NCBI RefSeq assembly: GCF_000817735.3
Contig: NZ_JTJC03000017.1
Location: forward strand, 310,001-374,000
Direction: 5' to 3'
Length of the DNA stretch: 64,000 nt
From: Scytonema millei VB511283
GTDB lineage: Bacteria > Cyanobacteriota > Cyanobacteriia > Cyanobacteriales > Chroococcidiopsidaceae
The notes beneath the pieces were generated by a model. That model saw only the letters and a program-made list of their open reading frames with translations. It searched no databases and was not told the DNA's origin. This document shows positions 15,550 to 25,250 of this stretch, piece by piece. The translations under genes and the position numbers were made by a program. How positions within the stretch are numbered: the stretch's first letter is position 1; each line of letters starts with the position of its first letter.

Positions 15550-17901
15550 TTACGCTTCGATGACTACGCGCAGGTTACCGCGTTTTTTGACCACGCGACA
15601 GGCAGTCGTATTGCCAGCACGCTCGAATTCTAGATCGAGTAAGGTAGGACCGACACGTAGATTGTGTATGGATAGACGATTGATGGAGTCTGGTAAAGCC
15701 GGATCGATGACCCGCAAGCAATTATTTGGGGCATCAGGTACGAGATTGATAATTGTTTGCAATAACTGAAAAATGGTTCCCGTTGCCCATGCTTGAGGAG
15801 AACAAGCCACGGGATACTGGACGGGAGCGCGATCGCCATTGCGCTCGTAGCCGCAGAAAAGCTCTGGTGGGCGCTGGTAGGGTTGCTGAAGTGTCATATC
15901 GAATAACCCTTGAAATACGTCCAAAGCTTGATCCACTAGCCCGAGCGATCGCAGTCCCAGCACGATCAGAGAATTATCGTGAGGCCAGACCGAACCGAGA
16001 TGGTAGCCCATCGGATTATAGGCAGGGGATAAACTGCTTAAAGTGCGAATTCCCCAACCGTTAAACATATCTGGCGCTCGGAGCCGTTCGGCAACGCTGT
16101 AAGCTTTTTCAGGTGTAAAAATGCCTAGATGCAAACAATGCCCGGGATTAGAGGTAATACTATCTACTGGTTTGCCTTCCCCATCCAACGCCAATGCGCA
16201 GAAATCTTGGTCAGACAGCCAAAAATCGCGATTAAATCGAACTTTCAGCTCTCTGGCTTCATCCTGCCACTTTTCGGCAAGATCGAGCCGCTTCTTCATC
16301 TGAGCAATTTCTGCCAGTCGCACTTTTGCGGCGTAGACATAAGCCTGCACTTCGCATAGAGCGATCGCCCCCGTTGCGAGTTCTCCTTGACGATTAACGA
16401 TACAATCGCCAGAATCCTTCCAACCTTGATTGGCTAAACCTCCGCGTGACTTGCGAAAGTAGGATAAATATCCCGTTGGCTTGAGGCGGCGATCGATCCA
16501 ATCCATTGCGGCTAAAGCATTTGACCACAAACGATCTAGGGTTTCTAAGTCGTGAGTCCAGGCAAAGTATTCGGCATAGAGCATTAACCACAAAGGAGTA
16601 GCATCGATCGTACCGTAATAAGGCGTATGGGGGATTTCCTGGCAGCGCGCCATTTCTCCCATGCGAATTTCATGTAGAATTTTGCCTGGTTCTTCTTCCC
16701 GCCATTCGTCCTCAGTTTTGCCTTGATAAGCTGCGAGTAAAATTAGAGTTTCGCGGGCGATCGACGGATTTAACATTAAAGTTTGAGCTGCCGCAATCAG
16801 CGAATCTCGTCCGAATAGAGTAGAAAACCAAGGTACGCCAGCGGAAACAGTTTTATACTTACCAAAAGATTGCCGTAGCAAATACATGTCTTGCTCGGCT
16901 CGCTCGACGATATGGTTGAAATCAGCCTTATCAGAGCGAATTCGCGTGCTTTGTTGACACCAGTGCAGTTCCTCTGAGTCTTCTGCTGCTCTTGCTTGGA
17001 CTAATGTATTGGGAGCGTTAACGGTAGAAGCCGAGCGATCGTTGATTGTCATTGACAATCGATAACCGAGCTTTTTGGTTTCGTGCGAAGCCAAGTCTAG
17101 CTGCCAAATTGCCGTATAGCCTTTGAATGAATCTGGCTGAGTGTGTTGGAACTGCAACCGCGATTCCATGATGGAATTATCTAAACCCTGATAAGCAAGG
17201 GTGAGTGTTTCTGGTAGTTGGGAGTCGGGAGTCGGGAGTCGGGAGTCGGGAGTCGGGAATGAGAGTGGTGCGCGATCTAATTGCGACTTGCGACTTGCTT
17301 CCTCAAATCCATCAACTCTGTTGTCCCTCTGTCTTCTTCCATCTACTGCAGCAAGCCGTAGCAGTTTACCGCGCTTTTCTCGATTGAAGCCGCGAATTTC
17401 AAATAAATCGACAAAATCGGCATCAAAGCTCAGGCTAATAGCAACGCTGACGGCACTCGTACTGTAGTTGGAAATTTCTATTTCTTCAAATAGCGCTCCA
17501 TTCAAAACTAATTCGCGACGAATGCCCAAGGTGTCAGCTTTTAAGCGATTATCTACTGTAGGATTCGTACATAAGACGGAAAGGGAAAATCCTTTATCGG
17601 CAGTACTGCTGAGTAAAACAGGCGATCGCCCCTCAATCTGTAATTCTAAGCGACTCAGAAAGCGGCTATCGCAGCAAAATAACCCCATGCTAGCTGCACT
17701 ATCATCGCTATAACAGCCGCCAGCAATATTTCCTAGCGTATCTGTCACCAAAAATAGATCGTCGTCTTTAATCGTCAAAGTTGGCTGTGGTCTTTCGCTC
17801 AACACGCAGGGCCATTCTGGAATTGGCAATTGTTCTGCGGGAACGAATACTCTACCACTTATCTCTAATCTGTCTTGTGTTGCTATCGTATCCAGTGTCA
17901 T
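15550..17901 (-). CDS. Amylo-alpha-1,6-glucosidase / glycogen-debranching-like enzyme with in-frame repeat insertion
   Basis: A 783-residue two-domain glycosidase. The N-terminal GDE_N-type beta domain (PTLTIKDDDLFLVTDTLGNIAGG, MGLFCCDSRFLSRLEL) is followed by an (alpha/alpha)6 barrel with VPWFSTLFGRDSLIAAAQTL, WKDSGDCIVNRQGELATGAI, MGYHLGSVWPHDNSLIVLGL and a C-terminal CSPQAWATGTIFQLLQ. It probably trims glycogen or related alpha-glucans. Residues encoded near 17212-17262 (SFPTPDSRLPTPDSQLP) are translated GAGTCGG heptamers, an in-frame expansion within the N-terminal domain. A glycosyltransferase lies upstream on the same strand. Confidence 0.9.
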   Translation of the reverse strand: MTLDTIATQDRLEISGRVFVPAEQLPIPEWPCVLSERPQPTLTIKDDDLFLVTDTLGNIAGGCYSDDSAASMGLFCCDSRFLSRLELQIEGRSPVLLSSTADKGFSLSVLCTNPTVDNRLKADTLGIRRELVLNGALFEEIEISNYSTSAVSVAISLSFDADFVDLFEIRGFNREKRGKLLRLAAVDGRRQRDNRVDGFEEASRKSQLDRAPLSFPTPDSRLPTPDSQLPETLTLAYQGLDNSIMESRLQFQHTQPDSFKGYTAIWQLDLASHETKKLGYRLSMTINDRSASTVNAPNTLVQARAAEDSEELHWCQQSTRIRSDKADFNHIVERAEQDMYLLRQSFGKYKTVSAGVPWFSTLFGRDSLIAAAQTLMLNPSIARETLILLAAYQGKTEDEWREEEPGKILHEIRMGEMARCQEIPHTPYYGTIDATPLWLMLYAEYFAWTHDLETLDRLWSNALAAMDWIDRRLKPTGYLSYFRKSRGGLANQGWKDSGDCIVNRQGELATGAIALCEVQAYVYAAKVRLAEIAQMKKRLDLAEKWQDEARELKVRFNRDFWLSDQDFCALALDGEGKPVDSITSNPGHCLHLGIFTPEKAYSVAERLRAPDMFNGWGIRTLSSLSPAYNPMGYHLGSVWPHDNSLIVLGLRSLGLVDQALDVFQGLFDMTLQQPYQRPPELFCGYERNGDRAPVQYPVACSPQAWATGTIFQLLQTIINLVPDAPNNCLRVIDPALPDSINRLSIHNLRVGPTLLDLEFERAGNTTACRVVKKRGNLRVVIEA
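17212..17262. repeat. AGTCGGG heptamers inside the debranching enzyme gene
   Basis: About six copies of GGGAGTC/GGAGTCG on the plus strand, read on the minus strand as a repeated PTPDSRL-type peptide without frame disruption. Confidence 0.9.
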
Positions 17902-18316
17902 ACCAAAGGCTTTTTGCTGTCAGAGGTGTGCGATCCAGTTTTATTATTATCAACCTTCTTAGTAGAGGCTGCGATCTCAATTTTTTTATTGGCTTTACTA
18001 CCTTCAGCGACAACTTTTTCTCTATGACTTTTGCGCTTAAAGTTGCAGCTTATATCTGTAATTTCTATAAGCATCAGCAATAATTAATTACACTAATTTG
18101 AACAATATAAATTATTGTAAACAGATTTTAAATAGAGATACGACTAATGAAAGACATCTGCATCAAAGTTAAAAAATCTTAGCTTTCAATACAGGGGTCA
18201 ACTCATAAAGTAACAAAGGCAAACAGTTATCAGGGAGCAGGGAGTAGGGAGCAGGGAGCAGGGAGCAGTCAACTGTCAACCGTTAACTGTCAACCGTCTG
18301 CTCAATTTTGATTCCC
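17902..18316. other. Intergenic gap with heptamer array
   Basis: No convincing gene. AT-rich sequence from 17902 to about 18215, presumably carrying the promoter of the debranching gene. An array of GGGAGCA units and GTCAACC/GTTAACT units follows to about 18300. Confidence 0.7.
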
Positions 18317-19342
18317 CTACCCCTTCCAAGTTTGATACGCCTTTTCATATGCGCTTGTCATTGCTTGAACGCTAAAGCGATCGATCGCATAGTCGCGACA
18401 TGTTTGGCGATCTATTTTCATGGCATCGGGAATCACATCCACCATTTGTTCTAGAGAATGACAAACAAAGCCTGTTTTACCATGAGCAACTACTTCTGGT
18501 ACGGAACCCAAACCCATGCCAACTACAGGCGTGCCTGTTGCCATTGACTCAATCATGACTAGACCAAACGGTTCTCGCCAGGTAATCGGAAACAAAGTTA
18601 CTGTAGCTCCACCCAAAAGCTGAGCCTTCTCTTCATGAGATACTTCCCCAAGATACTGGATTTGCTCACCGTCAATTAATGGCTCAACGCGATCGCGAAA
18701 ATATTCTCGATCCACCGGATCGACTTTGCCAGCCATTTTTAATGGTAAACCAGCAGCGCGGGCTATTTTCATCGCTTCAATCGGACCTTTTTCAGGAGAT
18801 ATGCGACCGACGAAAGCCAGATAAGCTGGTTGACTAGGTTGAGGCTGAAACGGATAGATAGAGGTATCAATACCGTTGTAGATAGTCTGAATGTAATTTA
18901 ACCCCAGACGAGGTTCTCGTTGCGCTTCGCTAATACTGATGTATGGTTGCCAAGCAAAACGCCGAAACATCTTTTCATTATCAGGAGTAAAAATCCCGTG
19001 AGTTGTATGTACTGTAGGCGTTTTAGCAAAACCAGTGTAAGGCAAGGCAGCGCAGCCAACATGGGAATGAATAATATCAAAACGATCGGCGTTGCTAAAA
19101 ACCTCGAACAGCATCATTTGCTCGTAAAGTCCTGGTTCCTTGACACTGGGATCGAGACGTAATGCTTTATTGTGGACTGATTTGAGCTGAGCTGTAGTCA
19201 TCGAGTCACCAGAAGCAAACAGCGTGACTTCATGACCGCGCCGAACTAATTCGTCAGTCAGTAAACTAACGATTAATTCAATACCACCGTAGCGAAAGGG
19301 TGGGACTCGTTCCCACAGAGGAGCAATCTGAGCGATTTTCAT
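18317..19342 (-). CDS. Glycosyltransferase family 4 protein
   Basis: A 341-residue GT-B fold transferase. The N-terminal domain has MKIAQIAPLWERVPPFRYGG (acceptor side; glycogen-synthase/mannosyltransferase-like opening) and HSHVGCAALPYTGFAKTP; the C-terminal donor domain has LAFVGRISPEKGPIEAM and the EX7E-type block EPFGLVMIESMATGTPVVG, which binds the nucleotide-sugar phosphate. I choose ATG 19342 rather than an in-frame ATG 12 bp upstream because the conserved strand begins at MKIAQ. Donor and acceptor unknown; cell-envelope glycan synthesis is the usual role. Confidence 0.88.
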   Translation of the reverse strand: MKIAQIAPLWERVPPFRYGGIELIVSLLTDELVRRGHEVTLFASGDSMTTAQLKSVHNKALRLDPSVKEPGLYEQMMLFEVFSNADRFDIIHSHVGCAALPYTGFAKTPTVHTTHGIFTPDNEKMFRRFAWQPYISISEAQREPRLGLNYIQTIYNGIDTSIYPFQPQPSQPAYLAFVGRISPEKGPIEAMKIARAAGLPLKMAGKVDPVDREYFRDRVEPLIDGEQIQYLGEVSHEEKAQLLGGATVTLFPITWREPFGLVMIESMATGTPVVGMGLGSVPEVVAHGKTGFVCHSLEQMVDVIPDAMKIDRQTCRDYAIDRFSVQAMTSAYEKAYQTWKG

Positions 19343-19854
19343 TTTTTCTTGCAATTGAGCAGTAACTACGAATCGATCCGAAGAATGCTGCCAAAGGAAA
19401 TTAGCAGCCTTCTAACTCCCAAACGACAGAAGATTTCTCTCATCGCTTAATAAGTTTTAATAAAAGGCATAAACTCGCCTAGATGCACCCCTCTATAGGT
19501 TTATATACTTAAAATTTTTAGTCCTAAAGATTAACTTATACTATTTTTACTTGACTTTTACAACATCTATCTATCTAAGGATATTGTTGGTATTTGGTAT
19601 TTGGTAGTTGGTAGTTGATTGTTTTTCTCCCTCAGCCTCCTCAGCTCCCGATCGCTCCCTCAGCTCTCTTCTCTCCCTTGTCCCCCTCTCCCCTGCTCCC
19701 TGCTCCCTAATAACTGATAACTGACTACTAGCTCCTAGTCCCCAGTATCGGTAGGATGGTGGATAGAGAACCCTCGATGCAAGCAAGCAGCGATCGCGCT
19801 TCCTAGTTCTCCTGGCAGGGTGGTACGCAGGTAACGCGATCGACAAACACAGTC
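19343..19854. other. Intergenic gap between divergent genes, with repeats
   Basis: About 510 bp. From 19343 to about 19570 it is AT-rich and probably holds the glycosyltransferase promoter. From about 19588 to 19740 it is repeat-derived: TTTGGTA/TAGTTGG units, then CTCCCTCAG- and CCCTGCT-type units, then ATAACTG units. No gene seen. Confidence 0.7.
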
Positions 19855-21861
19855 ATGAGCAATTTGACTTCTGTGCTAAGCGATCTGCTAGTAGCAGTAC
19901 CCCAACTGAGAACCCAAGTTTATTTCAAAGCTTCCTTAACGGCTTTGTCCCATGCGATGGAAGACCAAGTGCTTGCTTCGACTTCAGACCAACCGTTGCT
20001 GATTGCTAGCTTTCAGCGGGAACGCTTCTATCGTCAAGAAGCCCACCGCTACAAGCGCCTTGCTCGGCAAACGAATCAAGTCTACGTACTAGCAGCACCG
20101 GAGACAGATTTTACTAATGCTTCCGAATACTACGAAACGATCGCCTTCGATCCAACAGAATCATTAAGTCAAGAATGGCATCTCGTCGCGATCGGGCAAA
20201 GCTATAGCACTTGCCTGATTTGCCGCGAACGCCCAAGCATAGTCCAGATTAAACCCTCACCTCATTTGCCAGCGGTGGATATGGACCCCACCCGCCAGTT
20301 TGAAGGCATCTGGACTTCCGAGCGACAAATTAGCTGTATTGCAGCCGAGCTGTTACTTCAACGCATTTTACATTACAGACCAGAATTAGCCGCCAAAATC
20401 GAACTCGCGCGCAATCGCTTCGGGATATTTCCACAAAGGCGATCGTCAGCGAAAAAGTCTAAAACTGCTGCCCCCATTGCTTTGCCCTCGCTAGATCCTG
20501 CGGCGATCGATACCAATCCTTTCGTCCAGAGATTAGTAACGTACCTGCAAGCCGGACAGTACAAATTACTCAAAGCCTACCGCTCGATTGCTGCCCAAGA
20601 ACGGAAAGAACGCCTGATTAACTCGATTACCGCTGCGATTCGCAAAGGTAGCGCCACCGGACTACCGTTACATCCTCAAGAAATTTTGAAAGTCGCAGTC
20701 CGCGAGTTAGGAATTGCCCTGGGTGCTTGCCGTTGTTTGATTTACCGCGCTCAAGCTAACGATGACCAGGTGGCGATCGCTCACGAATATTTACAACCTG
20801 GCGTTTCCTCAGTGGTAGGAAAAGTCATGCCTTTACAAAAAAATCCCTTGTTTCAAGAAATGACCTGTCAGCAAGGAGCGCTCTGTATTGTCGATACTCA
20901 AACTGACTCCCGCGTGACTGATTCACCCCTGCTACAACAGCTCGTAAAACAGCTAGATATTCGTTCTTGGTTGTTAATGCCAGTATTGTACCAAGGTAAG
21001 TTATTGGGAATAGTCGAATCTCATTATTGTGGTTCCCAACCACACCAGTGGACGGCAGACGAAACTTCTTTAGTCGAAGCGATCGCCACTCAGGTAGGCG
21101 CAGCATTGATTCAAGCCGAAGCTTATGCAAATCTAGAAGACCTCAACCAGCAATTAGAGGCGCTCGATCGCACCCGCAGCAACCTCATCGCGATTACTGG
21201 ACACGAACTTCGTACCCCCCTCTCGACGATCCAAGTTTGTTTGGAAAGCCTTGCCACCGAGCCAGATATGCCTTTAGAATTGCGGCAAGTCATGCTCAGC
21301 ACTGCTCTTACCGACTCCGAGCGAATGCGCAAATTAGTCCAAGATTTCCTCACCCTCTCCAACTTAGAAAGCGGACGGGTAGAATGGCATCCTGAAACTT
21401 TACCCTTAGATGAGTGCGTCGAGCTTGCCCTCAGCCGCGTCCGCACCCGTTCTAACCCAGAAGATTTACCGCAGATCGTCAGCACAATTCCAGTCCAACT
21501 TCCTCTAATTAGGGTTGATGGAGACTGGTTGGTAGAGTTAATCGCTAAACTGTTGGATAACGCCTGCAAATTTACGCCTCCCACAGGACAGATCGCGATC
21601 GCCGCACGTACCAACGGTGGCACGACGCTAGAAGTCACCGTTTCCGATACTGGACGCGGGATTGAACCCAATCGGCTCGAAATTGTTTTCGATCGCTTCT
21701 ACCAAGAAGAAGGGGCGCTCCGTCGCACCGCAGGAGGTACGGGCTTAGGACTGGCAATTTGTCGTCAAATTGTCAATAGCTGGAACGGGAAAATCTGGGC
21801 AGAATCGGCAGGGAAAGACAAAGGGACTACGTTTCACTTCACAGTTCCGACTGTAGAGTAG
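19855..21861 (+). CDS. DICT-GAF sensor histidine kinase
   Basis: A 668-residue soluble kinase. Residues about 1-190 match the DICT sensory domain (LLIASFQRERFYRQEAHRYKRLA, VYVLAAPETDF), a cyanobacteria-rich input module. Then follow a linker, a GAF domain (about 265-425, LGACRCLIYRAQ, LGIVESHYC), HisKA with H-box ITGHELRTPLSTIQ, and HATPase_c with LIAKLLDNACKFTPP, SDTGRGIEPN and GGTGLGLAICRQIV. There are no transmembrane segments. A partner regulator is not adjacent, so its pathway is unknown. Confidence 0.92.
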   Translation: MSNLTSVLSDLLVAVPQLRTQVYFKASLTALSHAMEDQVLASTSDQPLLIASFQRERFYRQEAHRYKRLARQTNQVYVLAAPETDFTNASEYYETIAFDPTESLSQEWHLVAIGQSYSTCLICRERPSIVQIKPSPHLPAVDMDPTRQFEGIWTSERQISCIAAELLLQRILHYRPELAAKIELARNRFGIFPQRRSSAKKSKTAAPIALPSLDPAAIDTNPFVQRLVTYLQAGQYKLLKAYRSIAAQERKERLINSITAAIRKGSATGLPLHPQEILKVAVRELGIALGACRCLIYRAQANDDQVAIAHEYLQPGVSSVVGKVMPLQKNPLFQEMTCQQGALCIVDTQTDSRVTDSPLLQQLVKQLDIRSWLLMPVLYQGKLLGIVESHYCGSQPHQWTADETSLVEAIATQVGAALIQAEAYANLEDLNQQLEALDRTRSNLIAITGHELRTPLSTIQVCLESLATEPDMPLELRQVMLSTALTDSERMRKLVQDFLTLSNLESGRVEWHPETLPLDECVELALSRVRTRSNPEDLPQIVSTIPVQLPLIRVDGDWLVELIAKLLDNACKFTPPTGQIAIAARTNGGTTLEVTVSDTGRGIEPNRLEIVFDRFYQEEGALRRTAGGTGLGLAICRQIVNSWNGKIWAESAGKDKGTTFHFTVPTVE

Positions 21862-21962
21862 TCATTGGTAATGGGTAGTTGGTAGTTGGTAGTTGGTAGT
21901 TGGTCACTAGTGAATAGTGAGTAGCTAGCCACCAGCCACTAGTCACTAGCCACTGATAACTG
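21862..21962. repeat. Heptamer array before psaD
   Basis: GGTAGTT copies (about five), then AGTGAAT/GTAGCTA and CACTAGC units to about 21962. The last stretch before psaD (21963-22039) is free of repeats and should carry its promoter. Confidence 0.88.
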
Positions 21963-22039
21963 TAACAGTTCCTTACATACTGGCTAAATAGGCGCTATCT
22001 CAGTGATAGGATGCCCTAAAAACCTTGAGAGAGAAATCT

Positions 22040-22468
22040 ATGGCAGAAACACTTGAGGGACAAACACCTATATTTGGTGGCGGCACTGGTGGCTTGCTGA
22101 CCAAAGCAGAAAGAGAAGAAAAATACGTTATTACTTGGACTAGCCCCAAAGAGCAAGTTTTTGAAATGCCTACAGGTGGTTCAGCCATCATGCGGCAGGG
22201 CAAAAATAAGCTAGAAATTGCGCGCAAAGAATATGGTATCGCTTTGGGCGGGCAACAACTGCGGGCAAAATTCAAAATTAACGACTACAAAATCTATCGA
22301 GTCTATCCTAATGGAGAAACTCAGATGATCCATCCAGCTGATGGTGTCTTCCCAGAAAAAGTCAACCAAGGTCGTCCAAAAGTACGTTACGTCGATCGCA
22401 ACATTGGCAGCAACCCCAGCCCAGCCAAGTTGAAGTTCAGCGGCGTACAGCCATACGACGCACCCTAA
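22040..22468 (+). CDS. psaD: Photosystem I reaction centre subunit II (PsaD)
   Basis: A 142-residue stromal-side PSI subunit that docks ferredoxin and orients PsaC. The sequence is strongly diagnostic: [76 protein letters not shown] and [12 protein letters not shown]. An in-frame TTG at 22025 precedes it, but ATG 22040 (MAETLEGQ) behind GAGAGAG is the normal start. Monocistronic, as in other cyanobacteria. Confidence 0.98.
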
Positions 22469-22578
22469 TCGAGGCTAGGGACTGGAGACTAGGGGCTAGG
22501 AATATTACGATTTCTAGTTTTTAGTTTCTAGTCTCTGCTTTTTGTTGATAAACAAGGCAATAATATAAAACTTTCTGA

Positions 22579-22603
22579 GTGGGGTGGGCATTGCCCACCC
22601 TAC
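22579..22603. repeat. Second copy of the GTAGGGTGGGCA palindrome
   Basis: GTGGGGTGGGCA-t-TGCCCACCCTAC, arms matching at 11 of 12 positions, about 110 bp after psaD. It probably serves as a terminator-like hairpin, although no immediate T-run follows (a TTTTTT lies 10 bp on). Repeat-derived CTAGTTT-type units lie just upstream (22475-22545). Confidence 0.8.
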
Positions 22604-22707
22604 ATTTACTTTTTTCAGTTTTCCGTGCAGAAGGTAGACGATACTCGCCATACATTCTGGTTATCTAGTGTTTTGACTTCTAACTTTTGACTTTTGACTT
22701 GTTCATC

Positions 22708-24285
22708 ATGATTTTTCCCGATTTTGCTCAATTCCAGCAGTTAGCAACACAAGGTAATTTCATTCCGGTTTACCAAGAATGGGTAGCGGATTTAGATACG
22801 CCTGTATCTGCTTGGTATAAGGTGTGTGCGGGACAGCCTTATAGCTTTTTGTTGGAATCGGTCGAAGGGGGCGAAAATATTGGGCGCTATAGCTTCTTGG
22901 GGTGCGATCCGCTATGGACTTTAGCAGCAAAAGGCGATCGCACAATTCAAACTTATCGCGACGGTACGCAAGTCACGATTGAGGGCGATCCGTTTGCTGC
23001 CCTAGCATCGTGTTTAGAACCTTATCATCCGGTGAAGTTACCTCAACTTCCCCCTGGGATTGGCGGTTTGTTTGGGTTCTGGGGATACGAATTGATCCGT
23101 TGGATCGAACCCAGAGTTCCAGTTTATCCAGCAACAGACAGCGACCTGCCGGATGGCTTGTGGATGCAAATAGACCAATTACTCATTTTCGATCAAGTCA
23201 AGCGCAAAATCTGGGCGATCGCCTATGCCGACGTGCGTGACAATGCCGATCTCCAGCAAGCATATCAACAAGCAGGCGATCGCGTGCGTCAAATGGTCGA
23301 GAAACTCCAACTCCCTCTTTCCCATCGGGATACAGTTTTAGAATGGCAATCGCCAGAAGAGGTTAGAGAAAAAGACAATCGTTCCCGACTCTCTAGTACG
23401 GGCGCACAGCAGTGCGCCCCTACCGACTCCCGACTCCCCTTAAATTACACGAGTAACATTACCAAGGAACAATTCTGTGCCAACGTCGATAAGGCAAAGG
23501 CATACATTAAAGCTGGCGATATTTTTCAAGTCGTCCTCTCTCAACGCCTCACGACAACCTACGAGGGAGATCCGTTTGCTTTATATCGTTCTCTGCGGCT
23601 GATTAACCCCTCGCCTTATATGGCTTATTTCCACTTCCAAGACTGGCAAATTATCGGTTCTAGTCCTGAAGTGATGGTGAAAGCAGAACGAGATCCAAAC
23701 GGGGTAATGGTGGCGACTTTGCGCCCGATTGCCGGGACTCGTCCGAGGGGAAAAACACCCCAGGAAGATGCAGCCTTTGCCGCAGATTTATTGCAAGATC
23801 CGAAAGAAATTGCCGAACACGTCATGTTAGTTGACTTGGGACGCAACGATTTGGGACGGGCGTGTAAAAGCGGTACGGTGAAAGTTGATGAATTAATGGT
23901 CATCGAGCGCTATTCCCACGTCATGCACATCGTCAGCAATGTTGTAGGAGAACTCGCGCCAGATAAGAAAGCATGGGATTTGCTCAAAGCTTGTTTTCCG
24001 GCTGGTACGGTCAGCGGTGCGCCAAAAATTCGGGCAATGGAAATTATTCACGAACTAGAAACGTGCCGTCGTGGAGTTTATTCTGGGGTCTATGGTTATT
24101 ACGACTTTGAAGGGCAGTTAAATAGCGCGATCGCCATCCGTACTACAATCGTCCGCAATTGCACTGCTAGCGTCCAAGCTGGTGCTGGCATAGTAGCCGA
24201 CTCTGACCCAGACAAAGAATATGAAGAAACTCTCAATAAAGCTAGGGGTCTTTTAGTCGCTATTCGTTGCCTGGAAAAAAATTAA
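22708..24285 (+). CDS. trpE: Anthranilate synthase component I (TrpE) with in-frame repeat insertion
   Basis: A 525-residue chorismate-utilising enzyme for the first step of tryptophan synthesis. The N-terminal domain has YSFLLESVEGGENIGRYSFL (the LLES motif of Trp feedback inhibition). The catalytic domain has IFQVVLSQRL, SPEVMVKAE, RPIAGTRPRG, HVMLVDLGRNDLGRA, CFPAGTVSGAPKIRAMEII and VQAGAGIVADSDPDKEYEE. ATG 22708 (MIFPDFAQFQQ) is chosen over an in-frame TTG at 22687 lying in TTGACTT repeat sequence. Between the two domains, residues about 225-245 (RSRLSSTGAQQCAPTDSRLP) are encoded by a dispersed palindrome flanked by CCGACTC heptamers. The glutaminase subunit TrpG is not adjacent. Confidence 0.95.
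   Translation: MIFPDFAQFQQLATQGNFIPVYQEWVADLDTPVSAWYKVCAGQPYSFLLESVEGGENIGRYSFLGCDPLWTLAAKGDRTIQTYRDGTQVTIEGDPFAALASCLEPYHPVKLPQLPPGIGGLFGFWGYELIRWIEPRVPVYPATDSDLPDGLWMQIDQLLIFDQVKRKIWAIAYADVRDNADLQQAYQQAGDRVRQMVEKLQLPLSHRDTVLEWQSPEEVREKDNRSRLSSTGAQQCAPTDSRLPLNYTSNITKEQFCANVDKAKAYIKAGDIFQVVLSQRLTTTYEGDPFALYRSLRLINPSPYMAYFHFQDWQIIGSSPEVMVKAERDPNGVMVATLRPIAGTRPRGKTPQEDAAFAADLLQDPKEIAEHVMLVDLGRNDLGRACKSGTVKVDELMVIERYSHVMHIVSNVVGELAPDKKAWDLLKACFPAGTVSGAPKIRAMEIIHELETCRRGVYSGVYGYYDFEGQLNSAIAIRTTIVRNCTASVQAGAGIVADSDPDKEYEETLNKARGLLVAIRCLEKN
23382..23438. repeat. Palindrome plus heptamers inside trpE
   Basis: Palindrome GTACGGGCGCACAG / CAGTGCGCCCCTAC (23396-23423), the same family as 14991-15020, bracketed by TCCCGACTC units. 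It is translated in frame within the interdomain linker of TrpE. Confidence 0.88.
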
Positions 24286-24359
24286 ATTTGTGTTCTAGAG
24301 ACGCTGCCAAGAGTTTGAGGTTTTGCTAATATTGCTCAGTCCTCTAGCAGTTGAATTTC

Positions 24360-25232
24360 ATGTCAGAGACATCGAGTCCACGCGCGATCGTCGAAAGTTT
24401 ATTTCCCCATCTTCAAGTAGCAGCAGCCTACGCGGATCGGATTCAATCTAAGATTGCCGTACTTCCTGCGAAAGGAGAAGGAGATAATTTCTTTGCTGCG
24501 GCTTTGACCGATGCAGATCTGGCGATTCAGAATTTAGTGGAAGTGGCACTTTTGGCAAACTTTCCCCATATTCGCTTTTACGGAGAAGAATACGAACAAT
24601 CCCGCAATACAAAATATTTTCGCGCGATCGATTTGGGTGGTGACGGTGACTATCTCGTAACGCTAGACCCCATAGACGGGACTCAGTTCTACCTCGACGG
24701 ACACGCAAATTATCAAATTATTCTCAGCATTCTCAATTGGGATGACTTTGAAGCGGTCATTGCCATCTCTCCCGCCCAAAATACTTACTACTACGCCCTA
24801 CGTGGCGAAGGTACTGGCCAAGGGGCGTTAAACCAGAATTTAGCCGCCTGTAAACCATTACGAGTCGGACAGCCAAAACCAACTATTCTCTTAGGATGGG
24901 GGATGAGTGCGCTCCAACCGAGATTGAAACAACAGGACTACGAAGTTATAGATATAGCTAATGCCTACTCGCGGGAAATTCAAGTCCCCAACCTCAATGG
25001 TATTTTAACTGGTGACATAGCTGGAGCAGCGATCGCCTCTGGTAAATTTATCGATGGTGCTGCACTTGCTTTTCTTGCCAGAGAAGCTGGTTGTATTGTG
25101 ACTACTCACAATGGTTCTGTTCCCCCTCCCTTGCACACCTGTAAGGACTACAGCTTACCAGGACTCATAATCGCTGCATCAGAATCGGTACACCAGCACT
25201 TATTAGCAGCGGTGCAAAGTTTGGCAGAGTAA
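24360..25232 (+). CDS. Inositol monophosphatase family phosphatase
   Basis: A 290-residue Mg-dependent phosphatase of the IMPase/FBPase/CysQ fold. Metal-site elements are visible: TDADLAIQNLVEVAL, FYGEEYEQS (Glu), LVTLDPIDGTQFYLDG (the DPIDGT signature) and FIDGAALAFLAREAGC near the C-terminus. ATG 24360 (MSETSSPRA) is preferred over an in-frame TTG 9 bp upstream. The DLGGDGDYLVTLDP insertion is unusual. The substrate (inositol phosphate, PAP or a sugar bisphosphate) cannot be told. It follows trpE by 74 bp. Confidence 0.85.
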   Translation: MSETSSPRAIVESLFPHLQVAAAYADRIQSKIAVLPAKGEGDNFFAAALTDADLAIQNLVEVALLANFPHIRFYGEEYEQSRNTKYFRAIDLGGDGDYLVTLDPIDGTQFYLDGHANYQIILSILNWDDFEAVIAISPAQNTYYYALRGEGTGQGALNQNLAACKPLRVGQPKPTILLGWGMSALQPRLKQQDYEVIDIANAYSREIQVPNLNGILTGDIAGAAIASGKFIDGAALAFLAREAGCIVTTHNGSVPPPLHTCKDYSLPGLIIAASESVHQHLLAAVQSLAE

Positions 25233-25250
25233 GCAGAAGTGAATAAGATC

